Below the pieces are notes generated by a model. It saw only the letters and a list, made by a program, of their open reading frames with translations. It had not been told where the DNA came from and ran no database searches. A program made the translations under genes and the position numbers. Below are positions 1-6,733 of a stretch of DNA of 64,000 nt, piece by piece; the first letter of the stretch is position 1; the number at the start of each line of letters is the position of its first letter. This stretch comes from Acidovorax sp. NB1. Its GTDB lineage: Bacteria; Pseudomonadota; Gammaproteobacteria; Burkholderiales; Burkholderiaceae_C. Location: NCBI RefSeq assembly GCF_005405905.1, contig NZ_BJHU01000006.1:28603-92602 (forward strand), written 5' to 3'.

Positions 1-166
1 GAAGGTGGTGACCGCCATCGTGGAGCCGTCATTGGCCAATGCCAAGCCGGACGACAAGTTCCAGTTTGAGCGGCATGGGTACTTTGTGGCGGATCGTATT
101 GACCACAAGGCGGAGAAGCCGGTGTTTAACCTCGCGGTGGGGTTGAAGGATAGCTGGGGCAAATAG
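1..166 (+). CDS. glnS: Glutaminyl-tRNA synthetase, C-terminal end (partial)
   Basis: Only the last 54 codons and the TAG stop are in the window; the reading frame enters at base 2. The encoded tail contains FERHGYFVADR and ends NLAVGLKDSWGK, which is the conserved end of the anticodon-binding domain of bacterial GlnRS. The enzyme charges tRNA-Gln in the cytoplasm. Base composition is GC-rich and host-like, in sharp contrast to the AT-rich genes starting 36 bases downstream, so the glnS stop marks one edge of the acquired island. Confidence 0.9.
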   Translation, partial: KVVTAIVEPSLANAKPDDKFQFERHGYFVADRIDHKAEKPVFNLAVGLKDSWGK

Positions 167-201
167 TTCAGCGACAGCCACCCTTTAACTACCAATGCCT
201 G

Positions 202-978
202 ATGACGATACTATCAAACACAGAAATACGCTCGCGATCAAGGAATCAAGGTTTGATTACCCCCTTCCATCAAAGCGGACTGGGGGGGGCATCGTATGAA
301 CTTAGATGCAGCTCAACATATTACGACTTAACAGAAGGCGGAGTAAAAATTGATGCCAAGCCATATGGCGACAAGATAATCATAAAGCCTAAACACACAA
401 TAGTGATCATTACCGAAGAATCACTAAAAATCCCAAGCGACCTGACGGCGCACATAATTAGCAAAGGGAGTTTATTCAGTATCGGCCTTTCACCCGTCAG
501 CACGTACGCCGATCCTGGCTTTACTGGTCAGCTCGGCCTAGTTACTACAAACACTAGCGATAAATATATTGTTCTCGATACACAGCAATCTGTAGCAAAA
601 ATCCACTTTACGCAGTTGTCCTCCAACTCCACCGTTGCATATACAGGCCAACATGGATATCAAACCCGACTATGGCCGATTAGAACCGATTTGCAAAAGA
701 TCCATGCCGAGGTTAAAAATGACAAGAGAGTAAAAACAGAAGAAGCGGAGGCAACGGCAATTTTACCTATGCATATCACATTGGCACTGAAAAATATAAG
801 AGCACAGAATACAAAAATTCTAGCCGCGATTGCAGTCGCATTTTTATTAAATGCTCTTCTTTTTTACAACATCGCAAAGAATAACAACATTGAAGTAATT
901 TCTAACATTGCAATAAATCTTATCTCAAGCGTTATTACGGGATGGATTGCAATTACTAATTCTCGCTCTAAGTTATAG
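202..978 (+). CDS. dCTP deaminase-fold protein with two C-terminal transmembrane helices, catalytic residues substituted
   Basis: A 258-residue protein. Residues 18-165 follow the dCTP deaminase/dUTPase jelly-roll: LITPF near 18-22, GASYELR 29-35, IPSDLTAHI 78-86, ADPGFTGQL 103-111. Compared with E. coli Dcd, the GRSSLAR stretch is SKGSLFS (87-93), so Arg110, Ser111 and Arg115 become Lys, Gly and Ser, and the catalytic Glu138 position is Val114. Deamination therefore looks lost, while the nucleotide-binding fold remains. Residues 207-224 and 233-252 are hydrophobic and probably form a two-helix membrane hairpin, absent from housekeeping Dcd. It is the first gene of a tight AT-rich operon. I infer a membrane-anchored nucleotide sensor or effector. 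No clear Shine-Dalgarno precedes the ATG, and only 35 bases separate it from glnS, so its promoter may lie inside glnS. Confidence 0.75.
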   Translation: MTILSNTEIRSRSRNQGLITPFHQSGLGGASYELRCSSTYYDLTEGGVKIDAKPYGDKIIIKPKHTIVIITEESLKIPSDLTAHIISKGSLFSIGLSPVSTYADPGFTGQLGLVTTNTSDKYIVLDTQQSVAKIHFTQLSSNSTVAYTGQHGYQTRLWPIRTDLQKIHAEVKNDKRVKTEEAEATAILPMHITLALKNIRAQNTKILAAIAVAFLLNALLFYNIAKNNNIEVISNIAINLISSVITGWIAITNSRSKL

Positions 979-985
979 CAAAGCG

Positions 986-1951
986 ATGGGACGCATCTTT
1001 TTCTTAGGAGTAAATACCGGCTATGTAAGGGATGAAACCCCGACCGCGCAGCATATAAAATTCCACGCAGAGCGAAGCGGGAATGGGCTCTACTGCACCA
1101 TTGTGGGAAATGTCCTAACACCTCGGGGGCACGGAACGAATAGTGTTTGCGCAAGAATTAGCCGCGCACCGGAATGGAAGACACTAGTTAACGAAATTCA
1201 AAACTCCGGAGCAATTGCCGGCATACAATTAAGCTCAACTTGGACAGAATATCAAGGAATAAAAGAATTTAAAAACAAAAGTCCAGAAAATAAACTCGAC
1301 GAGTATCTTTTGGTAGCAAAAAAAATCAACAACAGCAATATTAAAGATCTTTTTTCGGACCTTCGAAGCGCATCCGAACTATCAATAGAGGCCGGTTTCA
1401 AGCACATCCAACTTCACGCAGCACATGGTTACTTATTTAACTTGCTGCTCGATCCATTTTTTTCCTCGAACTATGAGCTCGCTCTAGAAGAGTTTTACAG
1501 ATGGGTCGAATACTTAAAAGCCAACAATATTGAATCCTCAATTCGGCTATCCACAAAAATTGGAGTGGCACAAATTGATTCAAATGACACTAGGCTTGCC
1601 GAGTTAATGGACACCCCCTGCGACTATGTCGACTTATCGCAAGGCCTCTATAACATCGAGAAAAGGCTAATCTACCCAACTTTGGCCGAAATCTTAGATG
1701 CCCGCTGGGAGACCAATATTGACACTGCAAAAAGGCACCCAAATCGAAATTTTATTGCCTCTGGCAAATTTCGAAGTAACAACGCACGATCCAGAATTCT
1801 TCCCGAAAATATATATATTGGCATCTGCAGAGATTTGATAGCCAATCCGAATTTTCTAGAGAATCGGAGTGATGGATGCCAAAACAAGATGAAATGTCAT
1901 TACTTCTCCAGAAACGAAGATAGTCTATCCTGCGGAAAATGGAATAAATAA
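986..1951 (+). CDS. Old Yellow Enzyme-like flavin oxidoreductase (TIM barrel)
   Basis: A 321-residue protein. N-terminal NTGYVRDETPT and GNVLTPRGHG (10-50), AGIQLSS near 78-84, HAAHGYL (144-150) and the phosphate-binding segment GICRDLIANPNFLE near the end match the NADH:flavin oxidoreductase/Old Yellow Enzyme family, which bind FMN and reduce activated double bonds. The C-terminus carries C298, C304-H305 and C316, a small Cys/His cluster that could bind metal. The ATG at 986 is chosen because it lies 7 bases after the preceding stop; an in-frame ATG at 947 would overlap the upstream gene by 32 bases. The composition is AT-rich like its partners. Substrate is unknown; its place between a Dcd-like protein and a thymidylate kinase suggests a nucleotide-related or redox-sensing role, which is inference. 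Confidence 0.75.
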   Translation: MGRIFFLGVNTGYVRDETPTAQHIKFHAERSGNGLYCTIVGNVLTPRGHGTNSVCARISRAPEWKTLVNEIQNSGAIAGIQLSSTWTEYQGIKEFKNKSPENKLDEYLLVAKKINNSNIKDLFSDLRSASELSIEAGFKHIQLHAAHGYLFNLLLDPFFSSNYELALEEFYRWVEYLKANNIESSIRLSTKIGVAQIDSNDTRLAELMDTPCDYVDLSQGLYNIEKRLIYPTLAEILDARWETNIDTAKRHPNRNFIASGKFRSNNARSRILPENIYIGICRDLIANPNFLENRSDGCQNKMKCHYFSRNEDSLSCGKWNK

Positions 1952-1954
1952 GAC

Positions 1955-2599
1955 ATGAAGCCAATTTTTATTGTATTAGAAGGCCTAGACGGGTCCGGCA
2001 CAACAACGCAGGCACACCTTCTGGAAAGTTACTTCCGGGAACTTGCTCTGCCTGTAGAAAATACAGCAGAACCTTCCACCGGACTAATAGGCTCTACTAT
2101 TCGCCTCGCGTTGAAGCGCAGAGTATCATTTCAGGATGATCCAAAGCTATTTGACAGGCAAATGGCTCTTATGTTTGCGGCAGATAGGCATGATCATCTC
2201 TACAATGACAAAGAAGGGATTATTCCCACATTGAACAGAGGCATATCTGTTATATGTACAAGATACATACCTTCATCTTTTGCTTACCACTGCGCAAGCG
2301 AAGCGGACTGGGATTTTGTAGAACTTCTAAATTCCGAGTTTCCCTTGCCTGATCTTCTCATATATCTCGACAATGATGTGGAAAATTCTTTAGATAGAAT
2401 ATCCAGAAGAAATACCATAGACTCATACGAACGAGAAGAAAAACTCAACCAAGCAGCACTTAACTATAAGCGATACCTATCAAATTATCCAGCTAGGTCG
2501 ATTAAAATAAACGCTTCCTCACCAAAGGAAGATGTATTTTTAACAATCATCAGTGCAATAAAAGAGATCATGGAAAAAGACGAAAGGATTAAATCATGA
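1955..2599 (+). CDS. Thymidylate kinase-family protein with Lys-less P-loop
   Basis: A 214-residue protein with the whole dTMP kinase signature set: P-loop EGLDGSGTTT (9-18), TAEPSTGLIG, AADRHDH, a RY-PSS-AY segment for the base-binding region, and PDLLIYLD. Housekeeping Tmk phosphorylates dTMP to dTDP with ATP. The canonical Walker A lysine (position 16) is a threonine here, read directly from codon ACA. Related Lys-less Tmk sequences exist as far as I recall, so activity is not excluded. It starts 3 bases after the flavoprotein stop, and its own stop overlaps the next start (ATGA), indicating translational coupling. It is AT-rich and unlikely to be the chromosomal tmk. Confidence 0.8.
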   Translation: MKPIFIVLEGLDGSGTTTQAHLLESYFRELALPVENTAEPSTGLIGSTIRLALKRRVSFQDDPKLFDRQMALMFAADRHDHLYNDKEGIIPTLNRGISVICTRYIPSSFAYHCASEADWDFVELLNSEFPLPDLLIYLDNDVENSLDRISRRNTIDSYEREEKLNQAALNYKRYLSNYPARSIKINASSPKEDVFLTIISAIKEIMEKDERIKS

Positions 2600-2982
2600 A
2601 TCGACTAAATAACGACGATAATGAGAGCCAAAGAATTCTTGCGTGGTTCAACAAGAGCGATGAAAACACAGTTAAATCTGCACTATACAAAATCGCCGAC
2701 TCCAACCCCGAACTCGATAAGCAATTTTCAACCAAATTCACCGCAAACGAGTATGAATTGCTATTCAACTCAAACAGAATTTCCGGAAGGATTGCAATTT
2801 TAATTGGCGCAATTCTCGGTTTAATTGACCCATTTATGGCTCAAACCTCCATTGCAGAAAATCTGAGAGAAAAAGCAAAATCAATTTTAGCATCTGGCGG
2901 AATAAACACCCTCAGTTACAATCCGCGAGCTATTGAAATGAATAATAGCGAACTCAAAACCATTTTCAGTGAAATTATTTGA
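2596..2982 (+). CDS. Small uncharacterised protein, fourth gene of the Dcd/flavoprotein/Tmk cassette
   Basis: A 128-residue protein I do not recognise. The N-terminal half is charged and helical-looking (RILAWFNKSDENTVKSALYK), and a glycine-rich hydrophobic stretch near 64-82 (GRIAILIGAILGLIDPF) may be a single membrane-associated helix or a buried helix. The ATG overlaps the stop of the kinase gene by 4 bases, so it is translationally coupled and belongs to the operon. The composition is AT-rich. GC content rises again just after its TGA, so this is the last gene of the foreign segment. Confidence 0.65.
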   Translation: MNRLNNDDNESQRILAWFNKSDENTVKSALYKIADSNPELDKQFSTKFTANEYELLFNSNRISGRIAILIGAILGLIDPFMAQTSIAENLREKAKSILASGGINTLSYNPRAIEMNNSELKTIFSEII

Positions 2983-3201
2983 TTGACGAATTGCTCTCTC
3001 GCTCCTTCCCGCTGCAGCACTCAGACCCACAGCTCCGGATTTATTATTAGAGCGAGCATTGGGGCCAGGTCTTGCCTTTTGCCTATTTCACCCCGGACTT
3101 GCGGAGCCGGGCACAGAGCTTTAGTAGCTGCTTTTGCAATCTTCGCAAGCGCCATCGGCCAAGCTGGCATGTAAACATGCAGCGCCGCTAAACTCCAATC
3201 C
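2983..3201. other. Intergenic stretch at the right edge of the AT-rich cassette
   Basis: 219 bases with no convincing gene. Composition changes from AT-rich to GC-rich over the first 30-40 bases, which places the right boundary of the foreign segment here. No insertion-sequence ends, tRNA fragment or clear terminator were found. Confidence 0.5.
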
Positions 3202-3492
3202 ATGCGCCCCTCCGAAGCCCTTTCCCTCCACCGCTCGCAAATCCGCGAGATCGCACTGCGTCACCACGTAAGCAGCGTACGGGTGTTTGGGTCGGCGCTG
3301 CATGGGGACGACACGGCCGACAGCGACCTGGACCTGTTGGTGGAGCCCACCGCGCAAACCACGCTGATGGACATTGGCGCGATCCGGTTTGAACTGAAGC
3401 AGTTGCTGGGCATGGAGGTGGATGTGCTCACCCCCAACAGCCTGCCCGCCAGCTTTCGGGACCAGGTGCTGCGCGAGGCGATCACCGTATGA
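3202..3492 (+). CDS. mntA: MntA-like nucleotidyltransferase antitoxin (MNT domain)
   Basis: A 96-residue minimal nucleotidyltransferase. The motif VFGSALHG...SDLDLLVE has the GS-X10-DXD pattern (G30-S31, D42 and D44), and D74 in MEVDVLTP is the likely third metal ligand. In characterised MntA/HepT pairs the MNT protein transfers AMP groups from ATP to a tyrosine of the HEPN toxin and silences it. The gene overlaps the HEPN gene by 4 bases (ATGA), the usual arrangement. GC content is host-like, so it did not arrive with the same composition as the cassette upstream, though it sits right beside it. Confidence 0.9.
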   Translation: MRPSEALSLHRSQIREIALRHHVSSVRVFGSALHGDDTADSDLDLLVEPTAQTTLMDIGAIRFELKQLLGMEVDVLTPNSLPASFRDQVLREAITV

Positions 3493-3842
3493 GCCGGGCG
3501 CACCCGCTGCGGGTGGCGGACTATTTGCAGCACATCCTGGAAGCCATTGGCAACATTCAGGACTACACGGCTGGCATGGACTTGACGGCGTTCCTGGCAG
3601 ACCGCAAGACCTGCGACGCGGTGATTCGCAACCTGGAAGTGATTGGCGAGGCCTGCAATAACGTGGCCAAGAACCACCCCGACTTTGCGCAGAAACATGC
3701 CCAGGTGCCGTGGGGCTTCGCCTATGAAATGCGCAATGCACTGGCCCACGGCTATTTCACGGTGGACCTGGGCATTGTCTGGCAAACCGTGCAGAACGAT
3801 CTACCAGCGCTGCGGGCGCAAGTAGCAGCACTCTCGGTCTAG
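3489..3842 (+). CDS. hepT: HepT-like HEPN ribonuclease toxin (DUF86)
   Basis: A 117-residue protein with the HEPN signature R-X4-H-X-Y: R82, H87 and Y89 in MRNALAHGYF. HEPN toxins cleave RNA (mRNA or tRNA ends); the tyrosine is the site modified by the partner MntA in studied pairs. The N-terminal RVADYLQHILEAIGNIQDY region is the usual first helix of DUF86 proteins. All active-site residues are intact. Translational coupling to the nucleotidyltransferase gene supports a toxin-antitoxin operon, placed next to the nucleotide-related cassette. Confidence 0.9.
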   Translation: MSRAHPLRVADYLQHILEAIGNIQDYTAGMDLTAFLADRKTCDAVIRNLEVIGEACNNVAKNHPDFAQKHAQVPWGFAYEMRNALAHGYFTVDLGIVWQTVQNDLPALRAQVAALSV

Positions 3843-3850
3843 GTTGCGTC

Positions 3851-3910
3851 AATTTCGATAGCTTCTTGCGCTTATCCATCAGGCGCGAGAGGCCAATTTC
3901 ATTCAAGAAA
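3851..3910 (+). repeat. Dispersed intergenic repeat, copy 1
   Basis: Matches the pattern GATAGC...GCGCTTATCCATC followed by AGGCG...GGCC-ATTTCATTCAA that recurs between genes in this window. It lies directly after hepT. Confidence 0.7.
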
Positions 3911-3934
3911 CTGCAGCATAGCTAAAGCCCCTCG

Positions 3935-4234
3935 ATGACGCCCCCGTTCACCCCCACCTTCGCCCGCATACCGCCCGGCCCGCTGGCAGGCCCCTTGCGG
4001 CTATTGCCCATCAACGCCACCGCGGTGTCCGTCCACACCGCCGATGGCGCGCATCTGGGCTCGCTCAAGCTGGTGGGCGGGGTGTGGAAGTTCAAGGCCA
4101 TGGGCTACGACGCTGCCGGGCGCATAGAGCCGGGCCACGGCCCGCTGACGGAGCAGCACAACATGCAGTTCGCCACGCTGGATGCGGCCGAGGTGAGTGC
4201 GCGGTTGTTGAATGCTTTGGGAAGCAATCCTTAG
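3935..4234 (+). CDS. Hypothetical protein, 99 residues
   Basis: A small soluble protein with no motif I recognise. A central segment with alternating hydrophobic residues (AVSVHTADGAHLGSLKLVGGVWKFKAMGYD) suggests a small beta-sheet, followed by a short helical tail. Codon bias is typical of the host and the frame is clean, so it is probably expressed. There is no recognisable Shine-Dalgarno. It sits alone between two copies of the dispersed repeat, which frame it on both sides. Confidence 0.55.
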   Translation: MTPPFTPTFARIPPGPLAGPLRLLPINATAVSVHTADGAHLGSLKLVGGVWKFKAMGYDAAGRIEPGHGPLTEQHNMQFATLDAAEVSARLLNALGSNP

Positions 4235-4263
4235 AGCGCACTCGCACTCACGCCTCAAACCCT

Positions 4264-4324
4264 TATTGCTTTCATTCTGATAGCAATAAAGGCAATACCA
4301 TCAGGCGGAAGCGGCCGATTTCGC
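4264..4324 (+). repeat. Dispersed intergenic repeat, copy 2 (diverged centre)
   Basis: Begins TATTGCTTTCATTCTGATAGC and ends CCATCAGGCGGAAGCGGCCG, matching both ends of the family consensus with a diverged middle. It lies in the gap between two convergent genes. Confidence 0.65.
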
Positions 4325-4326
4325 CT

Positions 4327-5433
4327 CTATTTCCGCTCCACCAACGCCCGCAACGGCTGCCCGCCTGTGGACAGCTGAAACACCAGCCCCATGGCCTGCA
4401 CCTGCCAGCCCTGCTTGGCCAGGGTGGGGGTAATCTGAAAGCCCGCCATCACGCAATCGGTCGTGCGCACCTCGCCTGCTTCGGGGGGGTTGCCCAGCAT
4501 CTGGGTGTAGGTCTGCGGCAGTTGCTGCGGCTGCGCCGCCTGCCCCTCTTTCACCAGCACCAGGTACGCCCTTTCGCGCGCGATGGGGGCGGCGGGGTCG
4601 GCGCCGTCGGGGCGCAGGGTGAGGGGGAAGTCAGGCACGGGGGTGGCAGGGTCAAACACCAGCTGGGGCGTGAACTCGGCCTTGGTGGGTGCGCCGTTGC
4701 TCTGGGCCCAGTGCAGGCGCAGGTAGGGTGGGGGTTCCTGGGCGGACCACATCAGGTGCACGTCGTTGCCGTGGGTGCAGTAGCTGGGGTGGGCCACGGG
4801 GTGGGGGTGGGCGGGCCATTGGCCGCCGCCGTCGCGCTGTTCCACGCGCAGCAGGCGGGTGTCGGGGGTGCCCAGTAGGGATTGGGTGTAGATGAGCCCC
4901 ACGCCGGGCAGCTGGTAGCGCTGCACGGGTTGCACGGTGTGGGCCAGCGGGGGGTTGCTGGCGGGCAGCTCGCGGCGCTGGGCCACGTCGCGTGCGGCGG
5001 TTTGCAGGGCGCTTTGCGCCAGCAGGCTGGCGTAGACGGGCACGGCGGCAATGGCCAGGCCGGTGAGGCCCAGCACCAGGCTTTCGGCGCGCGAGAGTGC
5101 GGGCCGCACCCAGCGCCCGGCCAGCACATGGCCCCCAAACCACACCACGGGGCCCAGGGTGTAGAGCGACAGCACAAACACGCCCAGCGCGGCGGGCCCG
5201 CCCACGGCGCGCGCGGGCAGCAGCACAGCTGCTACCGCCAGCAGCGCGGCCAGCATCGACACCAAACGCACCGCCAGCCAACTGCCCACGCGGCGGCTGG
5301 GTTGGAAGTAGCGGCTCTCCAGCCACAGCAGCGCCACCACCACGGCCAGCAAACCGGCGGCCATGCGCCACCACGCCTGCTGCTCGGCGGCGGGCATGCG
5401 GGCGAAGGTGTCCAGCATCTGGGGCAGGTCCAT
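4327..5433 (-). CDS. Hypothetical inner-membrane protein
   Basis: A 368-residue protein. Four hydrophobic segments lie in the first 145 residues (about 22-40, 52-72, 80-105 and 120-142). The remaining 220 residues look soluble and beta-rich, with single cysteines in PSYCTHGND and TTDCVMAGF that could pair in the periplasm. I do not recognise a named family. The gene is monocistronic, with a copy of the dispersed repeat at each end. Host-like codon use supports it as a real gene. The ATG follows GGAAACGCCC on the coding strand, a weak ribosome site. Confidence 0.7.
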   Translation of the reverse strand: MDLPQMLDTFARMPAAEQQAWWRMAAGLLAVVVALLWLESRYFQPSRRVGSWLAVRLVSMLAALLAVAAVLLPARAVGGPAALGVFVLSLYTLGPVVWFGGHVLAGRWVRPALSRAESLVLGLTGLAIAAVPVYASLLAQSALQTAARDVAQRRELPASNPPLAHTVQPVQRYQLPGVGLIYTQSLLGTPDTRLLRVEQRDGGGQWPAHPHPVAHPSYCTHGNDVHLMWSAQEPPPYLRLHWAQSNGAPTKAEFTPQLVFDPATPVPDFPLTLRPDGADPAAPIARERAYLVLVKEGQAAQPQQLPQTYTQMLGNPPEAGEVRTTDCVMAGFQITPTLAKQGWQVQAMGLVFQLSTGGQPLRALVERK

Positions 5434-5490
5434 GGGCGTTTCCTTCCGGTCCGGGCGGTGCGTAGGCTTATGCCTTGGTGTGTCAGCGCC

Positions 5491-5552
5491 TCATTGCTTC
5501 AATATTGATAGCTATCAGCGCTTATCCATCAGGCGGCAGCAGCCTATTTGAT
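5491..5552 (+). repeat. Dispersed intergenic repeat, copy 3 (near consensus)
   Basis: Contains GATAGCTATCAGCGCTTATC followed by CATCAGGCGGCAGCAGCC. One of the best preserved copies of the family, in the promoter-side region of the 4327-5433 gene. Confidence 0.75.
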
Positions 5553-5576
5553 GCATATAAGGCTGATGACTTGGAA

Positions 5577-5636
5577 CCGTTCACGCTGAGCCCGTCGAAG
5601 CGCCGCGCGAGGCTTCGACGGGCTCAGCCCGAACGG
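5577..5636. repeat. Near-perfect inverted repeat (REP-like palindrome or bidirectional hairpin)
   Basis: Left arm 5577-5601 and right arm 5612-5636 are complementary apart from one mismatch (GAGCCCGTCGAAG against CTTCGACGGGCTC), separated by about 10 bases. The sequence resembles the common proteobacterial TTCGACGGGCTCAGCCCGAACGG palindrome. It lies downstream of the minus-strand M14 gene and could act as its terminator, although no T-run follows. Confidence 0.75.
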
Positions 5637-5709
5637 ATTTTTCAGGTTCAAGCGCACCCGATGCTGATCCATTCAAAAGGCGGCAGCACGGGCTGACTGC
5701 CTCACTGCC

Positions 5710-6654
5710 TTACCGCGCCCCACATACAAACTCCACCGCCGCGCACACCGCTGCCACCTGCGCGGCGATGCACTGCTCGGGTGTGGCGCGGGGGCTGTCG
5801 GGGTAGACCTCGGTGGTGGTGGTGTAGCGTGCGCCGCTCACGCTGGCGCACAGGCCCCAGGCCTTGAGCTGGTAACGGATCACGCCGGGGGCCACCACGG
5901 GCGAGCCGATGATTTCGTTCTTGTCGTCCGCAGGCGCGATGTGCGTGACGCGGCCCACGGCGTCGATGATGGCTTGCTGGAAGGCGGGCTGCGGGCTCTC
6001 GGTGTCGTCCACCAGGTAGAAGCCGTCGGGGATGCTGCCGGGCTCGAACACCTTGTCGTCGCGCGCGGCCACGGCGGGGCGGTATTCGGATTCGTCGGTG
6101 TCGGTGGTTTCGTGCAGGTCGATGTGGGCGTCGAATGGGCCGTACTGCGCCTGGTGCTGCGCCACCAGGCGCATGAGGGCGGCGGATTCCTGTGCGGGCG
6201 AGCCTTCCTTGAACGAGCGGTTGGGGTCGATGGCGTCGAAGTTCCAGCGCTGAAACCGCTCATACGCCCAGGGGCTGACGCAGGGCACCACCAGCAGGTT
6301 GGCGCGGCCCACAAACTCGGCGGCATGCTGTTGCGCAAAGCGCAGCGCGCCGTGCACGCCGCTGGTTTCGTAGCCGTGCACACCGCCGGTCACCAGCACG
6401 CTGGGCAGGCCGGGCTGCCAGTTGCGGCTGCGCAGGGCCTGCAGGGGGAAGTGTTCGGGCGCGTGGTGGGCGTTGGCATAGGCCACCTCGCCGTAGGGCT
6501 GCACATCCCACTGGCTGCGCAGGGCGTCGATGGCGCGCAGCACGTCGTCGGCATAACTGCGCTGGCGCACCTGGCGCGCGCGCCACTGGTCGCGTTCGGC
6601 GTCGCCCCAGGGTTGGCCGGGCGTGCCGATGGGGTAGGTGTGGTTTTCTTGCAT
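5710..6654 (-). CDS. M14-family zinc carboxypeptidase/deacylase
   Basis: A 314-residue protein. TGGVHGYETSGVHG holds the first zinc ligands (His and Glu of HXXE), and HIDLHETTDTDE holds the third; a glutamate in TTTTEVYP near the end is the probable general base. This is the layout of M14 peptidases and succinylglutamate desuccinylase/aspartoacylase relatives. The start is set at MQENHTYPI because conservation begins there; the frame stays open another 104 codons upstream through the divergent protease gene, which is not plausible coding. No signal peptide, so cytoplasmic. The substrate is unknown. Confidence 0.75.
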   Translation of the reverse strand: MQENHTYPIGTPGQPWGDAERDQWRARQVRQRSYADDVLRAIDALRSQWDVQPYGEVAYANAHHAPEHFPLQALRSRNWQPGLPSVLVTGGVHGYETSGVHGALRFAQQHAAEFVGRANLLVVPCVSPWAYERFQRWNFDAIDPNRSFKEGSPAQESAALMRLVAQHQAQYGPFDAHIDLHETTDTDESEYRPAVAARDDKVFEPGSIPDGFYLVDDTESPQPAFQQAIIDAVGRVTHIAPADDKNEIIGSPVVAPGVIRYQLKAWGLCASVSGARYTTTTEVYPDSPRATPEQCIAAQVAAVCAAVEFVCGAR

Positions 6655-6733
6655 GGGTGCGTGGCTGCGTAGATATTGGATGGATTGCCCAGGGAGAGCC
6701 TGGGGCGGTGCAGGGCGTTCATAGAATACCGCG

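Noticed and set aside
167..201. tRNA or attachment site for the island next to glnS
   Set aside because: There is no tRNA-like sequence and no direct repeat I could match to the other edge.
202..978. Active housekeeping dCTP deaminase
   Set aside because: The catalytic Arg, Ser and Glu positions are Lys/Gly/Ser and Val, and it has membrane helices.
2983..3201. Small genes on both strands in this gap
   Set aside because: The open frames lack a ribosome site and motifs, and composition is mixed at a boundary.
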